DNA of 64,000 nt from Arion vulgaris (taxonomy: Eukaryota; Mollusca; Gastropoda; Stylommatophora; Arionidae). Of this stretch, positions 53,163 through 63,973 are shown in pieces. Numbering within the stretch: position 1 is the first letter of the stretch; the number at the start of each line of letters is the position of its first letter. Below the pieces are notes generated by a model. The model was not told the origin of the DNA. It saw only the letters and a list, made by a program, of their open reading frames with translations, and did no database searches. The stretch covers positions 791,501-855,500 of the forward strand of contig CM036769.1 in assembly GCA_020796225.1 (NCBI GenBank), given 5' to 3'. The translations under genes and the position numbers were made by a program.

Positions 53163-53553
53163 GAATGTTGAATGTTAGCACCGTATTAACTGTTGTTATT
53201 GTCCATGTTTAGTAACTGGTAACATAGAATGTTGAATGTTAGCACCGTATTAGCTGCTGTTATTGTCCATGTTTAGTAACTGGTAACATAGAATGTTGAA
53301 TGTTAGCACCGTATTAACTGCTGTTATTGTCCATGTTTAGTAACTGGTAACATAGAATGTTGAATGTTAGCACCGTATTAACTGCTGTTATTGTCCATGT
53401 TTAGTAACTGGTAACATAGAATGTTGAATGTTAGCACCGTATTAGCTGTTGTTATTGTCCATGTTTAGTAACTGGTAACATAGAATGTTGAATGTTAGCA
53501 CCGTATTAGCTGTTGTTATTGTCCATGTTTAGTAACTGGTAACATAGAATGTT
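53163..53553. repeat. Minisatellite, 64-bp unit x 6
   Basis: CATAGAATGTTGAATGTTAG...TTTAGTAACTGGTAA. TTAACTG/TTAGCTG and GTTGTT/GCTGTT variants. Confidence 0.95.
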
Positions 53554-53557
53554 GATG

Positions 53558-54050
53558 TGGTCTGTGTGGAGAAGAGGTTAGGGAGCTCGTATCTCTTTCC
53601 AACAGTACTCGGTTTGATCCCTCGTGGAGACATCAGAATTTTGTCCATAGATCCCTGATATCTGTGTAGGTGAGATCGAGTTTCTAGTCCTATCGAAGAC
53701 GGACGATAAAACCTAGGCCCTGTGTTCAATTTGAGCACGCAAAAGAACCCATGGCAGTTCAAAATGGAGAAAAGCAAGCACGATATCCGTAGCCTGGGCA
53801 CAATTCATTTACAAAATGGAGAAAAGCAAGCACGATATCCGTTGCCAGGGCACAATTCATTTACAAAATAAGATTAAAATTAAAATTCCTACAAAATATT
53901 TTCACAATTTTCAAATTGACATTGGGGACCCACGCCGGTGCTATGGAGCTCGTGCACTGTCTCTGAGATCTTTCTGTGTAAGAAAGAGATTGGAGCACAT
54001 ATGGTTACTCACTGATGTGCAATGATGATGGTCCTAAGAATCAATCAATC
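53558..54050 (+). mobile_element. SINE-E with a 52-bp internal duplication
   Basis: Head GTGGAGAAGAGGTTAGGGAG, B box CTCGGTTTGATCCCTCG, then the body. ATGGAGAAAAGCAAGCACGA...CAATTCATTTACAAA is tandemly duplicated at 53764-53867. It ends TGATGATGGTCCTAAGAATC with a TCAA tail. Confidence 0.85.
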
Positions 54051-54444
54051 ATACCACATGATTGTAACTATTCCCGTGATGGGTCGTATTACAGACCCAA
54101 TGAAACATTACAAAGGTTCTATCAAGTTACAGCGGTTCTAAAATTGTATGCCTCCCTGTCAGCCAAGCGTATTTTGCTGGATACAAAAAAAAACGACATC
54201 TGTTTTACAGTTCTGCTCAAAGTTGTTTCTATAATTAGATCCTATCGTTTGGCATGTGGATGCACCTTAAATGGCGGGACACTGTTCACACGCTCTTTTC
54301 TCTACATTCTAATTCTCAAACGAAAATACAACATATAGAACAATAAATTATTCAGATGGCGGCGCATCATCCTCATCAAGTCGCACATTTTTCAAGAGGG
54401 TTAGGAATACAATGGAATAATTATTTGAAAACTGGAATAAGAAT

Positions 54445-55045
<601 letters not shown>

Positions 55046-55065
55046 AAATATATAAAAGTTAACTA

Positions 55066-55341
55066 CAGGATGTTCAAGATAAAAGTAGCACCGTCAAGGG
55101 AATCAATCTGGCATATGTTTATGAAAATGAGCAGGTTCAATTATGACGTAGTATAGGTCAAGTGAGTGAGTCTTTTTCTGATGGTGTGTGTGTGATTATG
55201 GTGAGGGAAGGGGTGATGAACAAATGTGACGAAATGATTAGCTAGTCAGAACCGGTGTAAATAGTAAATAGGCAAAATGCAATGCTTACCTGGCAACTTT
55301 TGATTTGTCAATGGGGCTACTTTTATCTTGAACACCCTGTA
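55066..55341. mobile_element. Mariner-type MITE, 276 bp
   Basis: Terminal inverted repeats CAGGATGTTCAAGATAAAAG (TAGC) and, reversed, CAGGGTGTTCAAGATAAAAG (TAGC) end within a TA on each side (55064-55065 and 55342-55343), the target duplication of the Tc1/mariner superfamily. The interior has no transposase frame, so it is a non-autonomous element. Confidence 0.9.
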
Positions 55342-55386
55342 GAAGATACATTCGTGTATGCACTGTGAACACTTGATCTCTTTCAG

Positions 55387-55479
55387 GATATACTTGGTGA
55401 ATGTGACGACATCTATGAAGAATATGTTTCTGTTGAATTGCTGACCTATGAACTAGACCCAGTTGTTACAAGTGTCCAA
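55387..55479 (+). CDS. Host-gene exon (93 nt), unknown protein
   Basis: The best exon in the window. AACACTTGATCTCTTTCAG precedes 31 open codons, beginning DILGECDDIYEEYVSV and ending ELLTYELDPVVTSVQ, followed by GTAAGT. Entry and exit are both phase 0, and the two other frames stop within 19 codons. It is acidic and non-repetitive and lies between the MITE and the LINE-c pseudogene, both plausible intron invaders. I do not recognise the protein. The next in-phase candidate is at 57636. Confidence 0.6.
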
Positions 55480-55574
55480 GTAAGTATTAGAACAAACATT
55501 TATTGAAAGATGCAACGACAAAGCTCGTCCTCTGCAGTCCTTTCTACGACTTGTATAGTTTTTCAATAATACAT

Positions 55575-56690
55575 TTAATCAAGATATACCAGTGGAATTG
55601 ATTCAAGCAGGCGGGGAGGCCAGTGTTCGGGTATATCATAAATTGTGCACAAAGATATGGAATAGCTCCTCCTGGTCAAAGGAATGGAAAAGATCAGTAT
55701 TTATACCTATTCCAAAGAAGGGAAACATGAAACTATGCACCAACTATAGAACTATTGCCCTTATAAGTCACGCCAGCAAAATCCTACTAAAAATCATAAT
55801 GAAGAGGATGGAACATAAATTAGAAGATGAAATACACGAAACACAAGCAGGTTTCAGAAGAGGTAGAGGCACTAGAGATCATATTTGTAGCATGAGACTC
55901 ATTATTGAGAAATGCAGAGAATACAACATAGACCTGCATGCATGTTTCATAGACTATAGCAAGGCTTTCGACCATATACAACACCAGAAAATGTGGAACA
56001 TCATGAAAGAAATGCACTTTCCAACACACATAATACAACTCATAGAATCTCTATATCACGAACAACAAGCAACCATTAAAATAGGAGACGAAATAGCTGA
56101 ATGGTTCGAGATTCAAAAGGGGTACGACAGGGATGTATTTTGTCACCATACTTATTCAACATATATGCGGAGAACATCATGAGGAATGTAAAAGACGATG
56201 CCAACTATGTGAATTACGACCCTCTCACTATAGGCGGCAAATCCATACTAGAGCTTAGATACGCAGACATTACAGTATTATTATCCACCAGCAAAGAAGG
56301 TTTGGAAAACTAATCATGACGACCAAGAAACATAGTGAAGACCAACATCTATATTTGAATATACAAAAACAAAAATCATGTCAACTGACAAAGCAAAAGG
56401 CTCACCTAACATCCAAGTAAACAATGAAGAACTCCAATGTGTAGAGAGCTACGAATATCTGGGCTCAATAATTAACAATAACGGTGACTGCTCCAGAGAG
56501 ATCTCAAGAAGATTGGCAATAGCAATCAAGAAGTTAAACACAATGAAGAACATGTGGCAAAGCACCAGCAAAATATAAAAATTAAAAATATTGAGAGCAT
56601 GCATTTTCCCAGTGGCTACTTACGGTTGTGAATCATGGACTATTACACAAAAATTAAGAACGAAAATCCAGTCCTTGGAGTGATGGTTGT
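55575..56690 (+). pseudogene. LINE-c reverse transcriptase, frameshifted and active-site mutated
   Basis: RT blocks in order. VELIQAGGEASV, SVFIPIPKKGNMKLCTNYRT, ALISHASKILLKI (fingers), QAGFRRGRGTRDHI, ACFIDYSKAFDHI with the motif A Asp, then after a frameshift near 56115 GVRQGCILSPYLFNIYAENI (motif B), and ELRYADITVLLS, where the catalytic pair of the usual YADD is Asp-Ile. A second shift and stop near 56313 precede VESYEYLGSIINNNGDCSRE, RACIFPVATYGCESWTITQK and the array. The N-terminal endonuclease is absent. Dead 5'-truncated copy. Confidence 0.9.
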
Positions 56691-57540
56691 ATAAAGTGTC
56701 TGGAGTGACGATTGTATGAAGTGTCTGGATTGAAATTGAATGAAGTGTCTGGAGTGATGTTTGTATGAAGTGTCTCTAGTGATGTTTGTATGAAGTGTCT
56801 GGAGTGGCGGTTGTATGAATTGTCTGGAGTTAAGGTTGTATGAAGTGTCTGGAGTTAAGGTTGTATGAAGTGACTGGAGTGACGGTTGTATGAAGTGTCT
56901 GAAGTGTCTGGAGGGACGATTGTATGAAGTGTCTGGAGTGAAGGTTGTATGAAGTGTCTGGAGTGAAGGCTGTAAGAAGTGTCTGGAGTGATGTTTGTAT
57001 GAAGTGTCTGGAGTTAAGGTTGTATGAAGTGACTGGAGTGACGGTTGTATGAAGTGTCTGAAGTGTCTGGAGGGACGATTGTATGAAGTGTCTGGAGGGA
57101 CGATTGTCTGAAGTGTCTGGAGGGAAGATTGTCTGAAGTGTCTGGAGGGACAATTGTCTGAAGTGTCTGTAGTGTCTGGAGGGACGATTGTATGAAGTGT
57201 CTGTAGTGTCTGGAGGGACAATTGTCTGAAGTGTCTGTAGTGTCTGGAGGGACGATTGTATGAAGTGTCTGGAGGGAAGATTGTCTGAAGTGTATGAAGT
57301 GTCTGGAGGGACAATTGTATGAAGTGTATGAAGTGTCTGAAGTGACGATTGTCTGAAGTGTCTGGATGGAAGATTGTCTGAAGTGTCTGAAGTGACGATT
57401 GTATGAAGTGTCTGAAGTTTATGAACTGTCTGGAACGTCTGGAACGTTTGAAGTGTCTGAAGTGTCTGGAGTGTCTGGAACGTCTGGAACGCCTGGAGTG
57501 TCTGGAGTGTCTGGAACGTCTGGAGTGTCTAGGGTAACGG
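56690..57540. repeat. Irregular array at the LINE-c break, 24/33-bp units
   Basis: GTGTCTGGAGTGACGATTGT-ATGAA with GGAGGGACGATTGTCTGAA variants and TGAAGTGTCTG 9-bp insertions, then a short GTCTGGAACGTC subset at 57425-57530. The first copy follows LRTKIQSLE and corresponds to the FEMWLYRRV-type codons of the LINE. Confidence 0.95.
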
Positions 57541-57635
57541 TTGTCTGTGTACTGCTAGATGGTTCTCAATATTATTTAAGCTGAACATCCAGTTTTGTCA
57601 GTGTTTAAATAATCAGTTGATATTTTCTTTTATAG

Positions 57636-57689
57636 TCGGACAAATACTTTCAGATCTTTTGTAACTTACCCATTGCTGTCTGTCTTTTG
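57636..57689 (+). CDS. Exon candidate running into an array
   Basis: ATATTTTCTTTTATAG precedes SDKYFQIFCNLPIAVCLL-stop in phase 0, matching the phase-0 exit of the 55387 exon. The 28-bp array begins within it (from about 57655), so its original 3' end and donor may have been lost or lie at the weak TTT|GTAACT. Confidence 0.35.
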
Positions 57690-57965
57690 TAACTTACCCA
57701 TTGCTGTCTGTCATTTGTAACTTACCCATTGCTGTCTGTCTTTTGTAACTTACCCATTGCTGTCTGTCATTTGTAACTTACCCATTGCTGTCTGTCTTTT
57801 GTAACTTACCCATTGCTGTCTGTCATTTGTAACTTACCCATTCCTGTCTGTCTTTTGTAACTTACCCATTGCTGTCTGTCATTAGTAACTTACCCATTGA
57901 TGTCTGTCATTTGTAACTTACCCATTGCTGTCTGTCATTAGTAACTTACCCATTGTTGTCTGTCA
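57655..57965. repeat. Minisatellite, 28-bp unit x 11
   Basis: TTTTGTAACTTACCCATTGC-TGTCTGTC with CTTTTG/CATTTG variants. Confidence 0.95.
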
Positions 57966-58029
57966 TCTTTGATACCTTCACAAATCTTATGTTATTTTTC
58001 ACTTTGTCATTTCAATTCCCCTTTATCCT

Positions 58030-58165
58030 TTACTCCATCATTACAAAATCCTATATATACTTCTATACATCATTACAAAATCATCTGTTTACTCCATCAT
58101 TACAAAATCCTCTGTTTACTTTACTCCATCATTACAAAATCATCTGTTTACTTCACCCTCTAACT
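58030..58165. repeat. Short array, about 27-31-bp unit x 5
   Basis: CTCCATCATTACAAAATCAT-CTGTTTA with CCTATATATACTTC variants on the left. Confidence 0.85.
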
Positions 58166-58202
58166 AACATTTCCTATCGTCGCTATTTTGATCTACACAT
58201 CA

Positions 58203-59464
58203 GGTCTCATAAACACACAAAGTGCTCTCAGACACGACCATGATACAAGCATGCAGGCGAGAGACGGTCTCATAAACACACAATGTGCTCTCAGACACGA
58301 CGATGATGCAAGTATGCAGACGAGAGACGGTCTCATAAACACACAAAGTGCTCTCAGACACGACGATGATGCAAGTATGCAGGCGAGAGACGGTCTCATA
58401 AACACACAATGTGCTCTCAGACACGACCATGATGCAAGTATGCAGGCGAGAGACGGTCTCATAAACACACAAAGTGCTCTCAGACACGACGATGATGCAA
58501 GTATGCAGGCGAGAGACGGTCTCATAAACACACAATGTGCTCTCAGACACGACCATGATGCAAGTATGCAGGCGAGAGACGGTCTCATAAACACACAAAG
58601 TGCTCTCAGATACGACCATGATGCAAGTATGCAGGCGAGAGACGGTCTCATAAACACACAATGTGCTCTCAGACACGACGATGATGCAAGCATGCAGGCG
58701 AGAGACGGTCTCATAAACACACAAAGTGCTCTCAGATACGACCATGATGCAAGTATGCAGGCGAGAGACGGTCTCATAAACACACAAAGTGCTCTCAGAT
58801 ACGACCATGATGCAAGTATGCAGGCGAGAGACGGTCTCATAAACACACAAAGTGCTCTCAGATACGACCATGATGCAAGTATGCAGGCGAGAGACGGTCT
58901 CATAAACACACAATGTGCTCTCAGACACGACGATGATGCAAGTATGCAGGCGAGAGACGGTCTCATAAACACACAATGTGCTGTCAGACGTGACGATGAT
59001 GCAAGTATGCAGGCGAGAGACGGTCTCATAAACACACAATGTGCTCTCAGACACGACGATGATGCAAGTATGCAGGCGAGAGACGGTCTCATAAACACAC
59101 AATGTGCTCTCAGACGTGACGATGATGCAAGCATGCAGACGAGAGACGGTCTCATAAACACACAATGTGCTCTCAGACACGACGATGATGCAAGCATGCA
59201 GTCGAGAGACGGTCTCATAAACACACAATGTGCTCTCAGACACGACGATGATGCAAGTATGCAGACGAGAGACGGTCTCATAAACACACAATGTGCTCTC
59301 AGACACGACGATGATGCAAGTATGCAGACGAGAGACGGTCTCATAAACACACAATGTGCTCTCAGACACGACGATGATGCAAGTATGCAGGCGAGAGACG
59401 GTCTCATAAACACACAATGTGCTCTCAGACACGACGATGATGCAAGCATGCAGACGAGAGACAT
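58203..59464. repeat. Minisatellite, 63-bp unit x 20
   Basis: CATAAACACACAATGTGCTC...GCAGGCGAGAGACGGTCT. 63 is 21 codons, so a + frame of 471 codons (LINTQCALRHDDDASMQARD G) and two reverse frames are open. Differences between units are mostly amino-acid-changing (C/S, D/H, H/Y/R, A/T), so there is no sign of purifying selection. Confidence 0.98.
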
Positions 59465-59517
59465 CCACGTTTACCACAAAATAATGCAACCCCAGCAACT
59501 TCTGTATTCTATTTCAG

Positions 59518-59658
59518 AACAATCTGCTCTCATTTTGTCTCCCACAGCTCACGCCTGCAATGCCGAAAGAGGCTCATTCCCTCCTTCCTATTCGTTTATT
59601 TAGATTTCTGCCTCAAAAGTCTCTCATCAATCGGTACAGATTTCATCGAAAATATTGA
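59518..59658 (+). CDS. Probable terminal host exon
   Basis: AACTTCTGTATTCTATTTCAG precedes 46 open codons in phase 0: NNLLSFCLPQLTPAMPKEAH, then SLLPIRLFRFLPQKSLINRY, RFHRKY-stop. Basic C-terminus. Non-repetitive. The phase fits the 55387 and 57636 candidates but linkage is inferred only. Confidence 0.4.
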   Translation, partial: NNLLSFCLPQLTPAMPKEAHSLLPIRLFRFLPQKSLINRYRFHRKY

Positions 59659-59828
59659 TATGTGTTCTGTAATTTGCCCAACCACATCATTTTTTATATT
59701 TTCTCTCATTCTTATTTATTCCTCGGTTTACAATCTGTCCATCCACTAAAATTTACCTGTCTACCCTACCCACGTGTCGTTTCTTACCTTTACACGTAAA
59801 ACACAAGCCGGCATGCGTTCCCTGATAA

Positions 59829-59993
59829 GCTCAACACGCGCGTCAGCACATCACAGAAATCTTGGCAATGGCACGAGCTCTCCAGGAAAATCAACCTACT
59901 CACGTGGCACGTGTGTTACACCTAGCGCGTGCAGTATACGGATACCGTCAGAGATACCTGAGACAATGTCTTCCATATACAAAAGATGTATGA
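59829..59993 (+). CDS. Unidentified coding-like segment
   Basis: 54 open codons reading AQHARQHITEILAMARALQE, then NQPTHVARVLHLARAVYGYR, QRYLRQCLPYTKDV-stop. The segment is more GC-rich than its surroundings, strongly helical and without repeats. No convincing acceptor precedes it. The choices are an exon with entry near CGCGCGTCAG, an internal Met start at LAM, or a decayed element ORF. Confidence 0.35.
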   Translation, partial: AQHARQHITEILAMARALQENQPTHVARVLHLARAVYGYRQRYLRQCLPYTKDV

Positions 59994-59999
59994 AGGTGT

Positions 60000-60375
60000 G
60001 CTTGAACAAGCATGTGCTCCGAGAGCGCTTATTCTGAAACACTTCATTAACACACACTACAGTTGGAAGTTTTGTTTCATTGTGTTTCACATCGAAATTA
60101 CTATTTTGTAACGTGAATAAGTGGTATAAAGGATCATACAGATTAATTAGAACATACTAACAATAGATAAGTTCCATAGAACATACTAACTAGAACATTC
60201 TAGCTAGAACATACTAGAAACATTGAAATGTCGTTGAGTTTAACAAACGTTAAAACATTTTGTGATTTTCATACTGCAGAACCCTCCCATGGAAAAGTTG
60301 AAACTATATTGCATCAATTTGTGTTTATTTCATTAATGGATAAAATTGTTGTCATTAGTATGTTCCTATCAATAA
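60000..60375. other. No recognisable feature
   Basis: Contains an ACATACTAACTAGAACATTC stutter at 60150-60215 and otherwise single-copy AT-rich sequence. Confidence 0.5.
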
Positions 60376-60379
60376 ATAA

Positions 60380-60860
60380 TAATAATTCCTCTCGTACCGT
60401 TATACGTTACATAGGGCCTGCAAGCAATTTCTCTATACCGCTCTATCCTGGTTCAATCTCCTCCGTAGAACTGAGACCGATATTTCTTGCCTCTCTCAGC
60501 ATAATTCGTTTCAGGATCTCCTTAGGTCGTCCTCTCTTTCTTGAAGCCTTTGCATCCCACTTCAATACCTGCTTTGATATTCGTTGATCATTTCTCCTCA
60601 AGGTGTGCCCAACATATCTCCATCTTCTCTTTCTTATAACAGTTGTCACTAGTGGTTGACCAGACATGTCTCTGATTTCATCACTTCTCCTGAATTCGTT
60701 CCATTTTATATTCATTATTTTTCGCAGACATCTATTTTCAAATGCATTCAACTTGCTTTCTATATCTTTAGTCATTTTCCAACTCTCGCTGGCATATGTT
60801 AGGATTGATACAACATTTGAATTGAAAATTTGTAATTTTAATACTATATAACTTGCAGTT
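60380..60860 (-). pseudogene. LINE-b RT tail, reference copy
   Basis: Reverse strand: CQILTYASESWK-type start, MTKDIESKLNAFENRCLRKI, MNIKWNEFRRSDEIRDMSGQ, VIRKRRWRYVGHTLRRNDQR, SKQVLKWDAKASRKRGRPKE, ILKRIMLREARNIGLSSTEE and the 3' tail of positions 1-105. The longest undisrupted LINE-b tail (110 codons), without internal arrays. Confidence 0.85.
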
Positions 60861-61064
60861 CCATATTTTATGTTCCTATGCTATAATAATAAATATTTAT
60901 AGCACGCATTGGTGTATAAATTAACAGTTAAATTATATGTTATGTTGTCAGTGGCGTATCCCGGTCAATGAATGTGGGCTGCAAACTGAAAATTGAATAC
61001 TCTATATTTTGTTGTTACTATTGCTGTAATATTAAGAAGATACATATTACCAGGGGTAAAAGCA

Positions 61065-61352
61065 CCCGTATGTTGCCGGGGTTCACGAGAGAAGTAAAGA
61101 CTAGTAACACTGAGACTTACAAGGCATGTCGTAAGAGGGGACTAAAATAGGGGCGTAGGGAAGCTACCCTAGTAAATAAAAAACATCGCAGAAATTTGAT
61201 GTGATGGCCTACTTGTAGGCGTAAAACTGGCACAAAGTACAATCGCTCTTAGTGAACCAATCTTAGATCAATCGATCACATACCAATCACACACAGAGTG
61301 GTTTAACAAGTGGTCAATATGGAGACTTCAAAGAAGAAGAAGAAGAAGAAGA
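61065..61352 (+). mobile_element. SINE-A copy with (GAA)n tail
   Basis: TGTTGCCGGGGTTCACGAGA, the core GGCATGTCGTAAGAGGGGAC, GTGATGGCCTACTTGTAGGC, a short AATCGATCA insertion, GTGGTCAATATGGAGACTTC and GAAGAAGAAGAA. Confidence 0.85.
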
Positions 61353-61484
61353 AGACCAGTGGCAACGTATAGTAGATGTTAAACATGAATCTTGAACAAA
61401 GCAGTGAAGTGAAAGAGCGCATATGACGCATGAAGTGAAATGTGCTTATAATATAGAAATAGTACAGAAGAGTTTTCTCTTGGT

Positions 61485-61578
61485 ATCATGGACAGAGAAG
61501 AGATATGGACAGAGAAGAGATATGATGGACAGAGAAGAGATATGGACAGAGAAGAGGTATCATGGACAGAGAAGAGAA
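61485..61578. repeat. Array inside LINE-c, 15-18-bp unit x 5
   Basis: (ATC)ATGGACAGAGAAGAGAT(AT), each WTEKR. Same codons as the 1312 array but a different unit length. Confidence 0.85.
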
Positions 61579-61610
61579 CAAATAGATATTTCCAGAAGGA
61601 ACACACAATT

Positions 61611-61857
61611 GTTCTTCTTCTTCGAACGCTCCATATGTTAACCTCTCTGTGTGATTTGTATGTGATCTGAGCCTAAGAGCGATTGTACGTTGTGTCAGTT
61701 ATGCGCCTACAAGAAGGCCAGCACATCCGATTTTTGCGATGCTTTTTATTTACTAGGTAGCTTCCTAGGTCCTACATCAGTCGCCTCTTACGACATCTCT
61801 TGTAGGTTGCCGTGGTACTATTCTTTGCTCCCCTTGCACGCCCCGGCACCACACGGC
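61611..61857 (-). mobile_element. SINE-A nested in LINE-c
   Basis: GGAACACACAAT (61598) and GGAACACAAAAT (61858) flank it. Removing the SINE restores QKEHKI-ENW of the LINE. Confidence 0.85.
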
Positions 61858-62319
61858 GGAACACAAAATCTAAGAGAACTGGATTATGCTAGAAATAATA
61901 TTGCGGAAATTGAAGTATTTTTGACATATCAAATGACATCAAATGTTGGAGAAGTCCATCATGGAAGGGAAGGAGGTATCCTGGCAAATGGGAGAAAAGG
62001 AAAACTATGGAGAAGATTGATTCGGGATGTAACTGTTGATTTGATCACGACGGCTGCAGAGGAAGAACATCTAGTCTGTGAGAGAGAAATTCAAAAGGAA
62101 TGTTATGATGATATAGTTCTGCTCCAGGACAAACTATAGGATGCTGAATATTATTGTTATTATACAAAAAACATCATAATGTGATTTTAACTTGAAAATA
62201 TATATAACAAATTCCCTCCCATATTTATATATCTACAATAATAGATTAGATGCGCTTCATAAAAGTCAACAAATTAGTATGTATAATAGGTTTGTTAGTG
62301 GGGTTTTTCTGTGAATTTT

Positions 62320-62425
62320 TCAAGCTTATAACTCTTGTTCTAGGCGAGTCTTCTATCTTAGAGGATAAAATACAACTCAAGCTTATAACTCCTGTTCTGG
62401 GCGAGTCTTCTGTCTTAAGTATAAA
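62320..62425. repeat. 56-bp tandem duplication
   Basis: CAAGCTTATAACTCTTGTTC...GTCTTCT-TCTTA twice. Confidence 0.8.
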
Positions 62426-62504
62426 ATAAAGCTCTCATTTTGAATACACTAGATAAGTAGTAAAACAGCCAGAGACTGAGAAGAGAGGAGAACAACTGTT
62501 GAGA

Positions 62505-62670
62505 CCCTATGCTCCACGTGGAGCAGAGAGGAATAAGTCAAGTAGGTAAGATAAGTACTGAACTATGCTCCACGAGAAGAAGAGGGAATAAGTCAAGTAA
62601 GTCAGATAAGTACTGAACTATGCTCCACGTGGAGCAGAGAGGAATAAGTCAAGTAGGTAAAGAACTGAAC
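62505..62670. repeat. Array with CTCCACGTGGAG palindrome, about 59-bp unit x 3
   Basis: TATGCTCCACGTGGAGCAGA-GAGGAATAAGTCAAGTA. The middle unit has lost the palindrome centre. Confidence 0.85.
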
Positions 62671-62679
62671 TAAAAGAAA

Positions 62680-63930
62680 AGATTGTAAAGGCGTAGGATT
62701 GACATTATTGCACCGAGTTCCCTAAATAGCTCCATCTCTCTCGGCAGAAATGGCAGGCCACATGATGATAGTGTTGCATAAAACACGATCTATGTAGCTG
62801 CAACAACAATTCTAGGAATCTCCAGGAACAAAATGTCTATGTTAACAGAAGGACACTGTCTCCAGGGACAAAATGTATATGTTAACAGAAGGACACTGTC
62901 TCCAGGAACAAAATGTCTATGTTAAACAGAAGAACACTGTCTCCAGGGACAAAATGTCTATGTTAAACAGAAGAACACTGTCTCCAGGAACAAAATGTCT
63001 ATGTTAACAGAAGGACACTGTCTCCAGGGACAAAATGTCTATGTTAACAGAAGGACACTGTCTCCAGGGACAAAATGTCTATGTTAACAGAAGGACACTG
63101 TCTCCAGGGACAAAATGTCTATGTTAACAGAATGACACTGTCTCCAGGAACAAAATGTCTATGTTAACAGAAGGACACTGTCTCCAGGGACAAAATGTCT
63201 ATGTTAACAGAAGGACACTGTCTCCAGGGACAAAATGTCTATGTTAACAGAAGAACACTGTCTCCAGGAACAAAATGTATATGTTAACAGAAGAACACTG
63301 TCTCCAGGAACAAAATGTCTATGTTAACAGAAGAACCATGTCTCCAGGAACAAAATGTCTATGTTAACAGAAGAACACTGTCTCCATGAACAAAATGTCT
63401 ATGTTAAGAGAAGGACACTGTCTCCAGAGACAAACTGTCTATGTTAACAGAAGGGCACTGTCTCCAGGGACAAAATGTCTATGTTAACAAAAGGACACTG
63501 TCTCCAGGAACAAAATGTCTATATTAACAGAAGAACACTGTCTCCAGGGACAAAATGTCTATGTTAACAGAAGGACACTGTCTCCAGGAACAAAATGTCT
63601 ATGTTAACAGAAGGACACTGTCTCCAGGAACAAAATGTCTATGTTAACAGAAGGACACTGTCTCCAGGGACAAAATGTCTATGTTAACAGAAGGACACTG
63701 TCTCCAGGAACAAAATGTCTATGTTAACAGAAGAACACTGTCTCCAGGAACAAAATGTCTATGTTAACATAAGGACACTGTCTCCAGGGACAAAATGTAT
63801 ATGTTAACAGAAGGACACTGTCTCCAAGAACAGAATGTCTATGTTAACAGAAGGACACTGTCTGGATTCAAACCCATATCTTTAAGAACGTAGGAAAAAG
63901 TGGTAATCACTTCATGACAGAGGCCATTCA
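62680..63930 (-). mobile_element. SINE-C inflated to about 1.25 kb by an internal array
   Basis: The left half (AGGCGTAGGATTGACATTAT, GCACCGAGTTCCCTAAATAG, CTCTCGGCAGAAATGG) and right half (CACTGTCTGGATTCAAACCC, ATATCTTTAAGAACGTAGG) are adjacent parts of SINE-C elsewhere. The array fills the gap. Confidence 0.85.
62822..63862. repeat. Minisatellite inside SINE-C, 40-bp unit x 26
   Basis: TCTCCAGGGACAAAATGTCT-ATGTTAACAGAAGGACACTG. Corresponds to SINE-C TCTCTGGAAAAAATGCACTC-GTGAACAGAACG. Confidence 0.95.
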
Positions 63931-63973
63931 CACACATAATGCTGAGTTGTTAGTACACATAATCCTAGGTATG

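Larger units (their letters stand above)
61440..62150 (+). pseudogene. LINE-c tail with an internal array and nested SINE-A
   Basis: AAATAGTACAGAAGAGTTTT (CYRRVL), the WTEKR array, TNRYFQKEHTI, SINE-A, then ELDYARNNIAEIEVF, RKGKLWRRLIRDVTVDLITT, AAEEEHLVCEREIQKE and a stop at 62137. The order equals 20195-20755. Confidence 0.8.

Noticed and set aside
58188..59603. 471-codon frame as a repeat-protein gene
   Set aside because: Exact 63-bp tandem array with free amino-acid-changing differences and overlapping open reverse frames.
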